Below the pieces are notes generated by a model. The model did no database searches and had not been told where the DNA came from. It saw only the letters and a program-made list of their open reading frames with translations. The position numbers were made by a program, and so were the translations under genes. A DNA stretch of 14,715 nucleotides, taken from the NCBI GenBank assembly GCA_028877005.1, contig JAGWPI010000173.1, forward strand, positions 1 to 14,715, read 5' to 3'. This stretch comes from Bacteroidota bacterium. Its GTDB lineage: Bacteria > Bacteroidota > Bacteroidia > Chitinophagales > Chitinophagaceae. Each line of letters starts with the position of its first letter. Within the stretch, counting starts at the first letter, position 1. Positions 1 through 6,454 of this stretch are shown piece by piece.

Positions 1-1
1 A

Positions 2-595
2 TATACCTTTTATGGTATTTTATTGTATGTTGCCTCTACCATTTTTGTGGTGTATTTAAGTTTGGGACAGCCGGAAGATAAAGTATGGAATGCCCTATTC
101 TGGGTGGTACAGCTATTTATTTGCATTAATGCTGTAGCAAAAAGTTTTTTAGCTGAAAGCAGAGGTAAAATGTTGTATTTCTATTCCATTGCAGGAGCAG
201 GTGATTTTATGATTGCTAAATTGGTATTTAATGCATTACTAATGCTGTTAATGAGTTTGGTAAGTTTAGCGGTATTTACTTTATTACTAGGAAATCCATT
301 AGAAAATATTTGGGCATTTATTGGAATAAGTATGTTGGGCGGAATAAGTTTAAGTTTGGTATTTACATTTTTAGCTGCCATTGCAGCAAAAGCAGAGCAA
401 CAAGCTGCGCTTATGGCTATTATGGGATTTCCCATTATTATTCCGCAACTTTTGCTCCTCATTAAAATTTCATCCATAGGCTTTTCAAGTGTTGTACAAG
501 GTGGCCTTTGGCAAATGATTGGTTTAATGATAGCTCTTGATGCTATGGTAGCTATTTTGGCTTTTATATTGTTTCCCTTTTTATGGAAAGATTAA
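2..595 (+). CDS. ccmB: Heme exporter protein CcmB, 3' part (5' end outside window)
   Basis: CcmB is the membrane subunit of the CcmAB heme-handling ABC transporter used in cytochrome c maturation. The reading frame is already open at base 2, and its first in-frame start-like codon (TTG at 23) lies inside a membrane helix, so the true start is upstream of the window. About 197 residues are visible of a family length near 220. The product is almost wholly hydrophobic, with about six membrane segments. It has the family-like stretch ILLYVASTIFVVYL near its visible N-terminus, a KSFLAESRGK loop typical of CcmB, and a GFPIIIPQLLLL segment in the C-terminal half. It ends at TAA 593-595, sharing a TTAA with the stop codon of the opposing gene. 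Its partners ccmC and ccmD lie 4.7 kb away on the other strand. The family call is firm; the start is unknown. Confidence 0.88.
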   Translation, partial: YTFYGILLYVASTIFVVYLSLGQPEDKVWNALFWVVQLFICINAVAKSFLAESRGKMLYFYSIAGAGDFMIAKLVFNALLMLLMSLVSLAVFTLLLGNPLENIWAFIGISMLGGISLSLVFTFLAAIAAKAEQQAALMAIMGFPIIIPQLLLLIKISSIGFSSVVQGGLWQMIGLMIALDAMVAILAFILFPFLWKD

Positions 596-1362
596 AAACG
601 CAAATGTCTAACTGTTAATCCATTATTTTTTAATTGTAATAATGAATCAATTCCAATTTTTAAGTGTCGATCTACAAATTTGCTGGTAACTTTTTTATCG
701 CTTGCTTCTGTTTTTACTCCTTCAGGAATCATAGGAGAATCACTTACCAATAATAAAGCACCTGTTGGTATATGATTATAGAAGCCAACAGTAAAAATAG
801 TGGCTGTTTCCATATCTATGGCATATGCTCGTATTTTGGTAAGATAATTTTTAAACTCTTCGTCATGCTCCCAAACCCGGCGGTTAGTAGTATATACTGT
901 GCCTGTCCAGTAATCTACTTTATTATCTCGAATAGTAGTAGAAATGGCTTTTTGTAGCGCAAAAGCGGGAAGCGCCGGTACTTCCGGAGGAAAATAATCA
1001 TTAGAAGTACCCTCACCACGAAGTGCAGCAATTGGTAAAATTAAATCCCCAATTTTATTGCGCTTCTTCAAACCTCCACATTTTCCTAAAAACAATACTG
1101 CTTTTGGTTCAATTGCTGACAGTAAATCCATAACTGTTGCTGCACCCGGACTGCCCATTCCAAAATTAATTATAGTAATATCATTAGCAGTAGCGCATTG
1201 AAAAGAGCGATCTCTTCCTACTACTTCTACTTTATTCCATTCGGCAAATTTTTCAACATAATTATTAAAATTGGTTAATAGAATATATTCCCCAAAATTC
1301 TCTAATTTTTCTCCTGTGTAGCGGGGTAACCAGTTCTTTACGATTTCAGATTTTGTTTTCAT
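592..1362 (-). CDS. amn: AMP nucleosidase, short Bacteroidota type
   Basis: This 256-residue protein belongs to the nucleoside phosphorylase (PNP/UDP) superfamily. The enzyme is expected to hydrolyse AMP to adenine and ribose 5-phosphate in the cytoplasm. Seen in the sequence: a phosphorylase core with NFGMGSPGAATVMDLL (about 66-81), FLGKCGGL (91-98) and the ribose-binding-type motif AIDMETATIF (181-190) followed by LLLVSDSP. E. coli Amn has about 484 residues with an extra N-terminal domain. The short form here matches the AMN-like proteins common in Bacteroidota. The ATG at 1362 gives a normal N-terminus. A TATATTTG box lies only 7 nt upstream, too close to be convincing as a promoter. Its 3' end overlaps ccmB by 4 nt, and no terminator is visible there. 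It could instead be another purine or 5'-methylthioadenosine nucleosidase of the same superfamily, but the overall pattern favours AMP nucleosidase. Confidence 0.85.
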   Translation of the reverse strand: MKTKSEIVKNWLPRYTGEKLENFGEYILLTNFNNYVEKFAEWNKVEVVGRDRSFQCATANDITIINFGMGSPGAATVMDLLSAIEPKAVLFLGKCGGLKKRNKIGDLILPIAALRGEGTSNDYFPPEVPALPAFALQKAISTTIRDNKVDYWTGTVYTTNRRVWEHDEEFKNYLTKIRAYAIDMETATIFTVGFYNHIPTGALLLVSDSPMIPEGVKTEASDKKVTSKFVDRHLKIGIDSLLQLKNNGLTVRHLRF

Positions 1363-1525
1363 AATTATTCAAATATATTTTTAGTGAATTGTCTATTCTT
1401 CTAAAGTATTGTTTTAAAACTACCAATATTCATTTCCTAATTTAAATTACATAATAGTTTAACCGATAAAAGTAGCCATTTTTGCTTAATTATTATAATG
1501 TTACTCTAAAAAATAAGGTGAATAT

Positions 1526-1539
1526 TGGTTTACAAACCA
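1526..1539. promoter_or_regulatory. Perfect short inverted repeat upstream of the HsdR-N gene
   Basis: TGGTTT (1526-1531) and AAACCA (1534-1539) are perfect inverted arms separated by AC. The site lies about 40 nt upstream of the ATG at 1580, in a 217-nt intergenic region that otherwise shows only A+T-rich sequence. It could be an operator or a weak hairpin in the 5' leader, but a short palindrome like this can arise by chance. Confidence 0.2.
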
Positions 1540-1579
1540 TTTTAATAGCATTGAATTAAAAAAAATTGTGTAAAAAAAA

Positions 1580-2011
1580 ATGATTCAGATAAACTACCCA
1601 AAACCTGATTTTAATATAAAAGAAAAAGGTGAGAATAGTTTTATTTTTGATAGAATAAGAAAACGCTGGGTTAAATTAACACCTGAAGAATGGATTAGAC
1701 AAAACTTTATTAATTATTTAGTGAAAAAGAAAGGATATCCCCCATCACTAATTGCAATAGAACAAGAAATAAGGCTATCAGATATAAAAAAAAGATTCGA
1801 TATTGTTATTTATCAAAATGCATTGCCCTGGATGTTGGTGGAATGTAAAGAATCTAATGTAAGGTTATCAACCAATACCTTAGATCAGATTTTAAGTTAC
1901 CAACAAATTCTAAAAACGCGTTATTTGGTAATAACCAATGGTAATCAAAGTTTTTGTTGGGATGTTGTTCAATCAAAATCGCTTGAAATGTTGCCAGATT
2001 ATTCACTATGA
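1580..2011 (+). CDS. Stand-alone HsdR N-terminal domain protein (PD-(D/E)xK nuclease fold)
   Basis: This 143-residue soluble protein resembles the isolated N-terminal domain of type I restriction enzyme R subunits (HSDR_N_2 family). Such proteins are common in Bacteroidota genomes without an adjacent restriction-modification system. The nuclease-like core is visible: IEQEIRL (about 60-66), KRFDIVIY with D74, and LVECK with E88 and K90, fitting D...ExK metal-binding residues. After that comes LDQILSYQQILKTRYLVITNGN, the usual 'query the remote fragment' region of these proteins. There are no helicase or methylase domains and no hsdM or hsdS nearby, so a complete restriction enzyme is excluded here. 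Its role is unknown; DNA end processing or repair is one possibility (inference). Its 3' end overlaps the convergent neighbour by 13 nt. The start is the first in-frame ATG. Confidence 0.8.
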   Translation: MIQINYPKPDFNIKEKGENSFIFDRIRKRWVKLTPEEWIRQNFINYLVKKKGYPPSLIAIEQEIRLSDIKKRFDIVIYQNALPWMLVECKESNVRLSTNTLDQILSYQQILKTRYLVITNGNQSFCWDVVQSKSLEMLPDYSL

Positions 2012-3489
2012 TTTTGTTGATTACTAACTTCTACCCGTCCATTTTTATTTAAATAGAAGGATAATGTACGAATTTGTATTGCTCCACCATTTTTAAATGC
2101 ACTAAAATCTGTAACCGTAGAATCAATAAAATGTAAACTACCTCCGGTTACATATGCAATGGTTACATAATCGGGATGTACACCAATTGTACCTCCGCAT
2201 ACCATAATTTGAACAGGTTTTTTAATTTTTTGAACTAATGCAATATCTCTTACCGGTGCCCAATTATCGGCAATTAACACAATTTCTTTACAGGCATTGC
2301 ATGCAGCTGTTGCTTGTATTAAAGCCTCACAAACATTTTCTGGTGTATCACCGCCCGATCCCTTTTGCATAGTAGATTCCATTAGAAGAGCAGCTCTCTT
2401 CATATTAACATAAGACTCTACATATATTCCGCCCGTATGTCCTAATACTTTTCGTTCAGTAGGTATATCATTTCCATCGTTAAAACAAGCAAAACTGTCA
2501 ATAGCATGTAAGCTGTCTGTTTGTTGTAGCCAATACAGTAATTGCGCAGAGTATACAGCCATACTGGCGGTTACATCTACCACTAAAAGTGCTTTTGTAA
2601 AAGATTGTTGCCGAAGGCAATGCAATAGGCTTGTATCTATTAGTGGTACAGACTTTACATTAGGTGTGGATGAAGGTAATGCATCATCAATCCTTATACG
2701 AGTGGCCCCAAGCAAGCAATAAAGTTTGTCGGCTTTTTGAAACTGTAATTGTTGTTTACGGCTTAAAATTTTTTTCTGAACTGCAATAGTATATGGTATC
2801 TGCATAATTGAATCGGTAGATGCAATTGATGTAAAAAGAGTGTCTGAAATTTGCAAAACAGGCCTGTTATTGATATAAAAAACGGGCATACTAGAAGTTG
2901 ATCCACCATAAATTTCGTCCCAATACCTTATTTTTTTGGACTTTACAGTTGAATTAAATGGACTTTCAGAATTTTGGATTATCGATTTTTTTTCATGCAT
3001 TTCCAATGCTTTTGTAGTTTCTTGTATAAGTGTTAGCTCATGATTAAGCGATGCTTTACTAGGCCATAAACGATAGTGAATAACAAAGCCATGCATTAAC
3101 TTTTCAGCGCTCAAAGCATCATTACCATTGGTTTGTCTTATCAAATGCCATTGGGTAAATGATTGTGCATGAATAAAGGGAATTAATTGATATAAAGAAT
3201 GAAAACGGGCGGTATTCAGCCTTTTTAATGAATTGTTAGAAGGATAATCGGTATAGACTAGATCAACTGACAGTATATCGGCATGCTGTAATTGATAAAC
3301 GCAGGCAGTATCAATAAAATTAGACTTCCCAAATGGCATAGGCAAATACAATACAGATGCACCCGTAGTATCAATTTGATAAATTGGTATTTTAATAATG
3401 TTACTATTTAAAATATCATTAATCCATGACACGGGTTGTGCATACATATAAATAGGCATAAACAAAAAAAGAAATACAATGCGTTTCAT
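1999..3489 (-). CDS. Secreted VWA-like hypothetical protein
   Basis: This 496-residue protein of unknown function starts with a typical signal peptide: MKRI, then a hydrophobic run, with likely cleavage after MYA at residue 17, so it should be exported. Residues 20-290 match nothing I can name. The C-terminal third looks like a von Willebrand factor A domain. It has LLVVDVTASM with a MIDAS-like D-x-T-x-S (D305, T307, S309), then GSGGDTPENV (about 377-386) supplying a candidate MIDAS Thr, and a strand ending EIVLIADN (402-409) with D408. The family's usual first motif is D-x-S-x-S; Thr at the second position is a conservative change. A VWA fold suggests metal-dependent protein binding. There are no membrane segments after the signal and no sorting domain at the C-terminus. 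It is read after the gdhA terminator, so it probably has its own promoter, which I could not identify. VWA is likely; the function is not assignable. Confidence 0.7.
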   Translation of the reverse strand: MKRIVFLFLFMPIYMYAQPVSWINDILNSNIIKIPIYQIDTTGASVLYLPMPFGKSNFIDTACVYQLQHADILSVDLVYTDYPSNNSLKRLNTARFHSLYQLIPFIHAQSFTQWHLIRQTNGNDALSAEKLMHGFVIHYRLWPSKASLNHELTLIQETTKALEMHEKKSIIQNSESPFNSTVKSKKIRYWDEIYGGSTSSMPVFYINNRPVLQISDTLFTSIASTDSIMQIPYTIAVQKKILSRKQQLQFQKADKLYCLLGATRIRIDDALPSSTPNVKSVPLIDTSLLHCLRQQSFTKALLVVDVTASMAVYSAQLLYWLQQTDSLHAIDSFACFNDGNDIPTERKVLGHTGGIYVESYVNMKRAALLMESTMQKGSGGDTPENVCEALIQATAACNACKEIVLIADNWAPVRDIALVQKIKKPVQIMVCGGTIGVHPDYVTIAYVTGGSLHFIDSTVTDFSAFKNGGAIQIRTLSFYLNKNGRVEVSNQQNHSE

Positions 3490-3546
3490 TAACTTTTAGA
3501 ATAAACATTTAAAGTAATTAATTTCTTTGATATTTTAAGTATAAAC

Positions 3547-3571
3547 AAAAAAACCGCTGCAAGGCAGCGGT
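3547..3571 (-). terminator. Rho-independent terminator of the glutamate dehydrogenase gene
   Basis: ACCGCTGC (3553-3560) and GCAGCGGT (3564-3571) form a perfect 8-bp GC-rich stem with a 3-nt loop. On the minus strand this is followed directly by a run of seven T (plus-strand A run 3547-3553). It lies about 26 nt beyond the stop codon of the dehydrogenase and separates it from the downstream VWA-like gene. Confidence 0.9.
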
Positions 3572-3596
3572 CTAATAAATAAAATAAAAAAAACTA

Positions 3597-5015
3597 TTAA
3601 GGGAAAATACCAAGTTCATTGTATGAAGTGGCAACCTTATTAATAGCACATACATAGGCTGCTGTACGCATATCAGGAATTTCAGGATTTTTATCCCAAA
3701 TTTCTATAATTTCTTGTGTGGCAGTAATCATAGTTTCCTCTAAGCCACTATGCACTAAATCTACTTCTTCAGCACCGTGCATAATAAATTTTCGTTCTGC
3801 ATCAGATACAGTTTTACCTGTTAGAGATTCCATTTGTGTTAAAATGTGGCTATTCATATTTTCTGTAAATCGCTTTTCTAAACGGCCATAGCGAACATGC
3901 GACAGATTTTTTAACCATTCGAAATAGGAAACAGTAACGCCACCTGCATTCAAATACATATCCGGTACAATTAAAGTACCTTTTTTATTCAAGATGGCAT
4001 CCGCTTCTGGGGTAAGAGGCCCATTAGCCGCTTCGCCAATAATTTTAGCTTTTATTCTATCTGCATTGCTGCCATTTATCACATTTTCCAATGCTGCAGG
4101 AATTAAAATATCGCACGGCAATTCTAATGCATCTGTACTTTTTTCAATGTTGGTTGCACCCGGAAAATTTAAAATAGATCCGGTTGCTTTTCTATGTTGA
4201 AATACCGCTTCTTCGTTTAACCCATTTGCATTGTAAATAGCTCCTTCATATTCAGCAATGGCAATAACAACAGATCCATGCTCTCTAAAGAATTTGGCAG
4301 AATGATAACCTACATTACCTAAACCTTGTACAACAACTTTTTTTCCTTCAACCCCGGGTGTAAGGCCTAATTTTTTCATTCTTTCGGCCATGTTACACAC
4401 TTCGCGTACACCATAAAAAACACCCAAACCTGTTGCTTCTTTTCTTCCTCTTACGCCACCTTGCGATACAGGTTTTCCAGTAACACATCCTGCTGCATCA
4501 ATCTCACCCGGTTTTAATGAAGCATAAGTATCTACAATCCAAGCCATTTCTCTTTCGCCGGTTCCATAATCGGGCGCAGGTACATCAATACCGGGGCCTA
4601 TAAAATTTTTCTTCACCAATTCGCTGGTATACCGACGGGTAATTTTTTCTAACTCATAGGTGCTATAGTTTCTAGGATTAATTTTAATACCACCTTTAGC
4701 ACCGCCAAATGGCACATTTACAATAGCACATTTATAGGTCATTAAGCTAGCCAAGGCCATTACTTCGTCTTGATCAACTGCTTCACTGAAACGAATACCT
4801 CCTTTACAAGGAGATTTGTGCTGACTGTGTTGCACTCGATAAGCTTCAATTACTTCTATCCTACCATCATCCATTTTAACCGGGAAACGCATTCTGTAAA
4901 CACTGTTACAGGCTTTAATTTGTTCTAACAAACCTTTATCCCATTTGGTAAATTCTGCTGCTTTATCAAAACTACGTTCAACGTTATGAAAAAAGCTGTA
5001 CTGTTCATTTGACAT
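3597..5015 (-). CDS. gdhA: Glu/Leu/Phe/Val dehydrogenase (probable glutamate dehydrogenase)
   Basis: This cytoplasmic enzyme interconverts glutamate and 2-oxoglutarate plus ammonium using NAD(P). The product is 472 residues from the ATG at 5015. A TTG two codons further upstream could extend it by two residues, but MSNEQ is the more natural start. Seen: a dimerisation/substrate domain with K71 in SPCKGGIRF, the catalytic-lysine signature [10 protein letters not shown] (K107), and [11 protein letters not shown] with D149. A Rossmann nucleotide-binding domain follows, with [10 protein letters not shown] (227-236), and then the closing [16 protein letters not shown] segment. Length and motif order match the family. 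The gene lies 79 nt downstream of ccmD on the same strand with no terminator between them, so read-through from ccmCD is possible. A strong terminator follows. Substrate preference (glutamate versus branched-chain amino acids) and cofactor cannot be fixed from sequence reading alone; glutamate is most likely. Confidence 0.93.
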   Translation of the reverse strand: MSNEQYSFFHNVERSFDKAAEFTKWDKGLLEQIKACNSVYRMRFPVKMDDGRIEVIEAYRVQHSQHKSPCKGGIRFSEAVDQDEVMALASLMTYKCAIVNVPFGGAKGGIKINPRNYSTYELEKITRRYTSELVKKNFIGPGIDVPAPDYGTGEREMAWIVDTYASLKPGEIDAAGCVTGKPVSQGGVRGRKEATGLGVFYGVREVCNMAERMKKLGLTPGVEGKKVVVQGLGNVGYHSAKFFREHGSVVIAIAEYEGAIYNANGLNEEAVFQHRKATGSILNFPGATNIEKSTDALELPCDILIPAALENVINGSNADRIKAKIIGEAANGPLTPEADAILNKKGTLIVPDMYLNAGGVTVSYFEWLKNLSHVRYGRLEKRFTENMNSHILTQMESLTGKTVSDAERKFIMHGAEEVDLVHSGLEETMITATQEIIEIWDKNPEIPDMRTAAYVCAINKVATSYNELGIFP

Positions 5016-5094
5016 AATCAATCGTTTTAAATGTTATGTTATAGCTAATTTTTATTTATGAAAATTAAAATTTAATATAGGAGAAGGTAAAAAT

Positions 5095-5310
5095 TTATTT
5101 TTTTTCAATTCGTCTAATTTGGCGATCTAATGCAAAAAGATAGATAAATAATCCCAATACAATTACAATTACAACAGCCATTACCACAAAAATTTTTCCA
5201 TTACTTTTCATGAAGCTACCATCATCGGGCAAATTTGTTTGAGCCCTTACAACACCATTTAGCAAGAATAGGGCAACAACTGATATCCAATATTTTATAT
5301 TTTTCTTCAT
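5095..5310 (-). CDS. ccmD: CcmD family protein (alternative Bacteroidota type)
   Basis: This 71-residue membrane protein has an N-terminal signal-like segment (about 7-23, possible cleavage after VRA), a short polar stretch, and one membrane helix (about 39-61, KIFVVMAVVIVIVLGLFIYLF). It ends with a basic cytoplasmic tail, LDRQIRRIEKK. Helix plus short basic tail is the CcmD pattern, and CcmD in other bacteria helps release holo-CcmE from the CcmABC heme-handling complex. Its ATG (5310-5308) overlaps the ccmC stop codon by one base (TAATG), so translation is likely coupled. The position right after ccmC supports the call. The usual next gene of such clusters, ccmE, is not here; the glutamate dehydrogenase gene follows instead. 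Confidence 0.82.
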   Translation of the reverse strand: MKKNIKYWISVVALFLLNGVVRAQTNLPDDGSFMKSNGKIFVVMAVVIVIVLGLFIYLFALDRQIRRIEKK

Positions 5311-5987
5311 TATAATATGGCTTTTTCTTTAATAAATTGTAACCGAATGCGTAGTGTAGTTATCCAAACCCCCAAAAGTGTCCACCCAATTACAGCAGGC
5401 CAAAAAACTAATCGCATGGCAGGATCTAAATCATTCCCATTCAATGCCGGATTGCCATCACTACCTAAACCACCGGGATGTAAACTTTCTACTAATCTTG
5501 GTAAAATCCAAATAGATGGATACAACATAAAAAATGCAAATATATTATAGACAGCACCAACCCTAGCTTTTTTATCCTCCTCATTTAAGGAGCCCCTTAA
5601 AACAAAATAGGCCAAATAAATGAGCAATGCTATGGCTGCACCATTTTGTTTGGCATCACCACTCCATGCAGCCCCCCATTGATATTTTGCCCATATGGCG
5701 CCTGTTATGAGGCCAAGAATTCCAAAAACGATACCTGTTCTTGCATATTCTAATGAGTAAGTATCATAGTTTTTTAGAGGATTACGTAGGTATTTGATGG
5801 CATAAATAAATGATACCAGAAATAAAATGTTCATTCCAAACCACATAGGAACATGGAAAAATAAATTACGAATACTTTGTTGCAGAGGAACGCCCGGTGG
5901 TGAAGGCACTTTTACTAAAAACCCCATAAAACAGGTGTACATTAGTAATAAAAAACTCAATATCTTCCACCAGGCTGATTTTATCAT
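5310..5987 (-). CDS. ccmC: Cytochrome c biogenesis protein CcmC (CcsA/CcmC heme-handling family)
   Basis: This 225-residue integral membrane protein has about six hydrophobic segments. CcmC binds heme at the outer face of the membrane and passes it to the chaperone CcmE. Seen: FFHVPMW with H45 and LVESLHPGG with H170, the two expected heme-ligand histidines on either side of the tryptophan-rich motif. That motif is WGAAWSGD (104-111), next to GAIWAKYQ. It keeps W-G-x-x-W-x-x-D but has Gly where E. coli CcmC has Trp; from memory, Bacteroidota homologues also vary at this position. The gene starts at an ATG directly after the divergent intergenic region and is translationally coupled to ccmD. 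A TAATTTTG -7-like box lies about 34 nt upstream. Confidence 0.9.
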   Translation of the reverse strand: MIKSAWWKILSFLLLMYTCFMGFLVKVPSPPGVPLQQSIRNLFFHVPMWFGMNILFLVSFIYAIKYLRNPLKNYDTYSLEYARTGIVFGILGLITGAIWAKYQWGAAWSGDAKQNGAAIALLIYLAYFVLRGSLNEEDKKARVGAVYNIFAFFMLYPSIWILPRLVESLHPGGLGSDGNPALNGNDLDPAMRLVFWPAVIGWTLLGVWITTLRIRLQFIKEKAIL

Positions 5988-6020
5988 AACAAAATAGGCT
6001 ATGCCACTACTTTAGTTTCG

Positions 6021-6028
6021 CAAAATTA
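6021..6028 (-). promoter_or_regulatory. Candidate -7 box for ccmCD
   Basis: On the minus strand this reads TAATTTTG, an exact match to the Bacteroidota -7 consensus TAnnTTTG. It would start transcription just ahead of the ccmC ATG at 5987 with a leader of about 30 nt. No good -33 TTTG is present at the expected spacing; TTTC is the nearest. In such A+T-rich DNA the box alone is weak evidence. Confidence 0.4.
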
Positions 6029-6041
6029 GGGCATTGTGTGC

Positions 6042-6058
6042 CATGAAATGCATTCATG
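6042..6058. promoter_or_regulatory. Inverted repeat upstream of ccmC
   Basis: CATGAA (6042-6047) and TTCATG (6053-6058) are perfect inverted arms with a 5-nt spacer. The site lies 13 nt upstream of the candidate ccmC -7 box and covers its -33 position, where an operator could act. The same hexamers form the first hairpin of the queA leader about 330 nt away, in opposite order. Function is unproven. Confidence 0.25.
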
Positions 6059-6327
6059 TTATAAAATTTACGCAAAGATTAACCTATGTTAGCTTTACCT
6101 GAACATCATTTAAACATTGTTCAAAAACATTAGAGGATTTATGCAGAAATAATACTAAACCCAATTTATCATTTAATTAACTCTAAAAAACAATGATGAT
6201 ATTTTTGACTTGTATAACCCTCATATAACTATAACCCCATTATTTTGGACTCAAGAATAAAATTTTTTTAACTATTTAACAGCTGCTCTTAATAAGTATT
6301 TTTTGTTTGCTATAGAAAAGGTGATTG

Positions 6328-6358
6328 TTTGCAAATCGCTTAAATAAATGTAAATTTG
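6328..6358 (+). promoter_or_regulatory. Bacteroidota-type promoter of queA
   Basis: TTTG (6328-6331) is followed after exactly 19 nt by TAAATTTG (6351-6358). This matches the Bacteroidota sigma-factor consensus, TTTG at -33 and TAnnTTTG at -7, with normal spacing. Transcription should start near 6362-6366, giving a leader of about 90 nt ahead of the queA ATG at 6455. It is the best promoter in the window. Confidence 0.75.
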
Positions 6359-6375
6359 CACATTCTTAAAAATTC

Positions 6376-6384
6376 ATGCCGTAA
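6376..6384 (+). other. Minimal leader ORF, Met-Pro-stop
   Basis: ATG CCG TAA lies entirely within hairpin 1 of the queA leader, with the Pro-stop codons forming the loop. There is no clear Shine-Dalgarno sequence. It may be coincidental, but it shares its Pro-stop end with the second mini-ORF. Confidence 0.2.
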
Positions 6385-6385
6385 C

Positions 6386-6406
6386 ATGAAGCGAGTCGCC
6401 CCGTAA
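6386..6406 (+). other. Leader mini-ORF encoding MKRVAP, ending Pro-stop
   Basis: The ATG at 6386 opens a six-codon frame that ends CCG TAA in the loop of hairpin 2. A C-terminal proline before the stop is known to slow termination, for example in TnaC. A ribosome here would melt hairpin 2. No ribosome binding site is evident, and translation is unproven. Confidence 0.25.
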
Positions 6407-6454
6407 GGCGGCGGCAAACTGAATGTGGCTATCAATTAAAAAAAGATTAGACAC

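Larger units (their letters stand above)
5988..6340. other. Divergent intergenic region between ccmC and queA
   Basis: These roughly 350 nt hold no credible ORF. Besides the candidate ccmC promoter and the 6042-6058 inverted repeat, I see only A+T-rich sequence and one widely spaced inverted repeat, TGAACA (6100-6105) with TGTTCA (6118-6123). No tRNA, terminator or direct-repeat array is visible. The region is longer than most gaps in this window, so a small RNA cannot be excluded. Confidence 0.6.
6359..6430 (+). promoter_or_regulatory. Structured GC-rich leader of queA: two hairpins with identical CCGTAA loops
   Basis: This leader is conspicuously richer in G and C than the surrounding intergenic DNA. 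Hairpin 1 has arms TTCATG (6373-6378) and CATGAA (6385-6390) around the loop CCGTAA (6379-6384). After four bases (GCGA), hairpin 2 has arms GTCGCC (6395-6400) and GGCGGC (6407-6412) around the same loop CCGTAA (6401-6406). The stems are unrelated; only the loop is repeated. The flanks CACATTC (6359-6365) and GAATGTG (6421-6427) are perfect complements and could close a three-way junction, although the predicted transcription start may fall inside the first flank. An alternative stem TGCCG/CGGCA (6377-6381 with 6412-6416) would compete with hairpin 1. It does not match the preQ1, SAM or guanidine riboswitch patterns I know. It may be a cis-regulatory RNA or protein-binding leader; the structure is seen, the function is inference. 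Confidence 0.55.

Noticed and set aside
1370..1377. TATATTTG box (minus strand) as promoter of the AMP nucleosidase gene
   Set aside because: It lies 7 nt from the ATG and has no -33 element at normal spacing, so it would need a leaderless transcript.
1580..2011. Part of a type I restriction-modification locus
   Set aside because: Only the small N-terminal domain is present; no helicase, methylase or specificity gene is nearby, and the frame is complete rather than truncated.
6366..6430. queA leader as a preQ1, SAM or guanidine-II riboswitch
   Set aside because: It lacks the known preQ1-I core and the SAM-class conserved sequences. Guanidine-II hairpins carry ACGR loops, not CCGUAA. Kept only as an unassigned structured leader.
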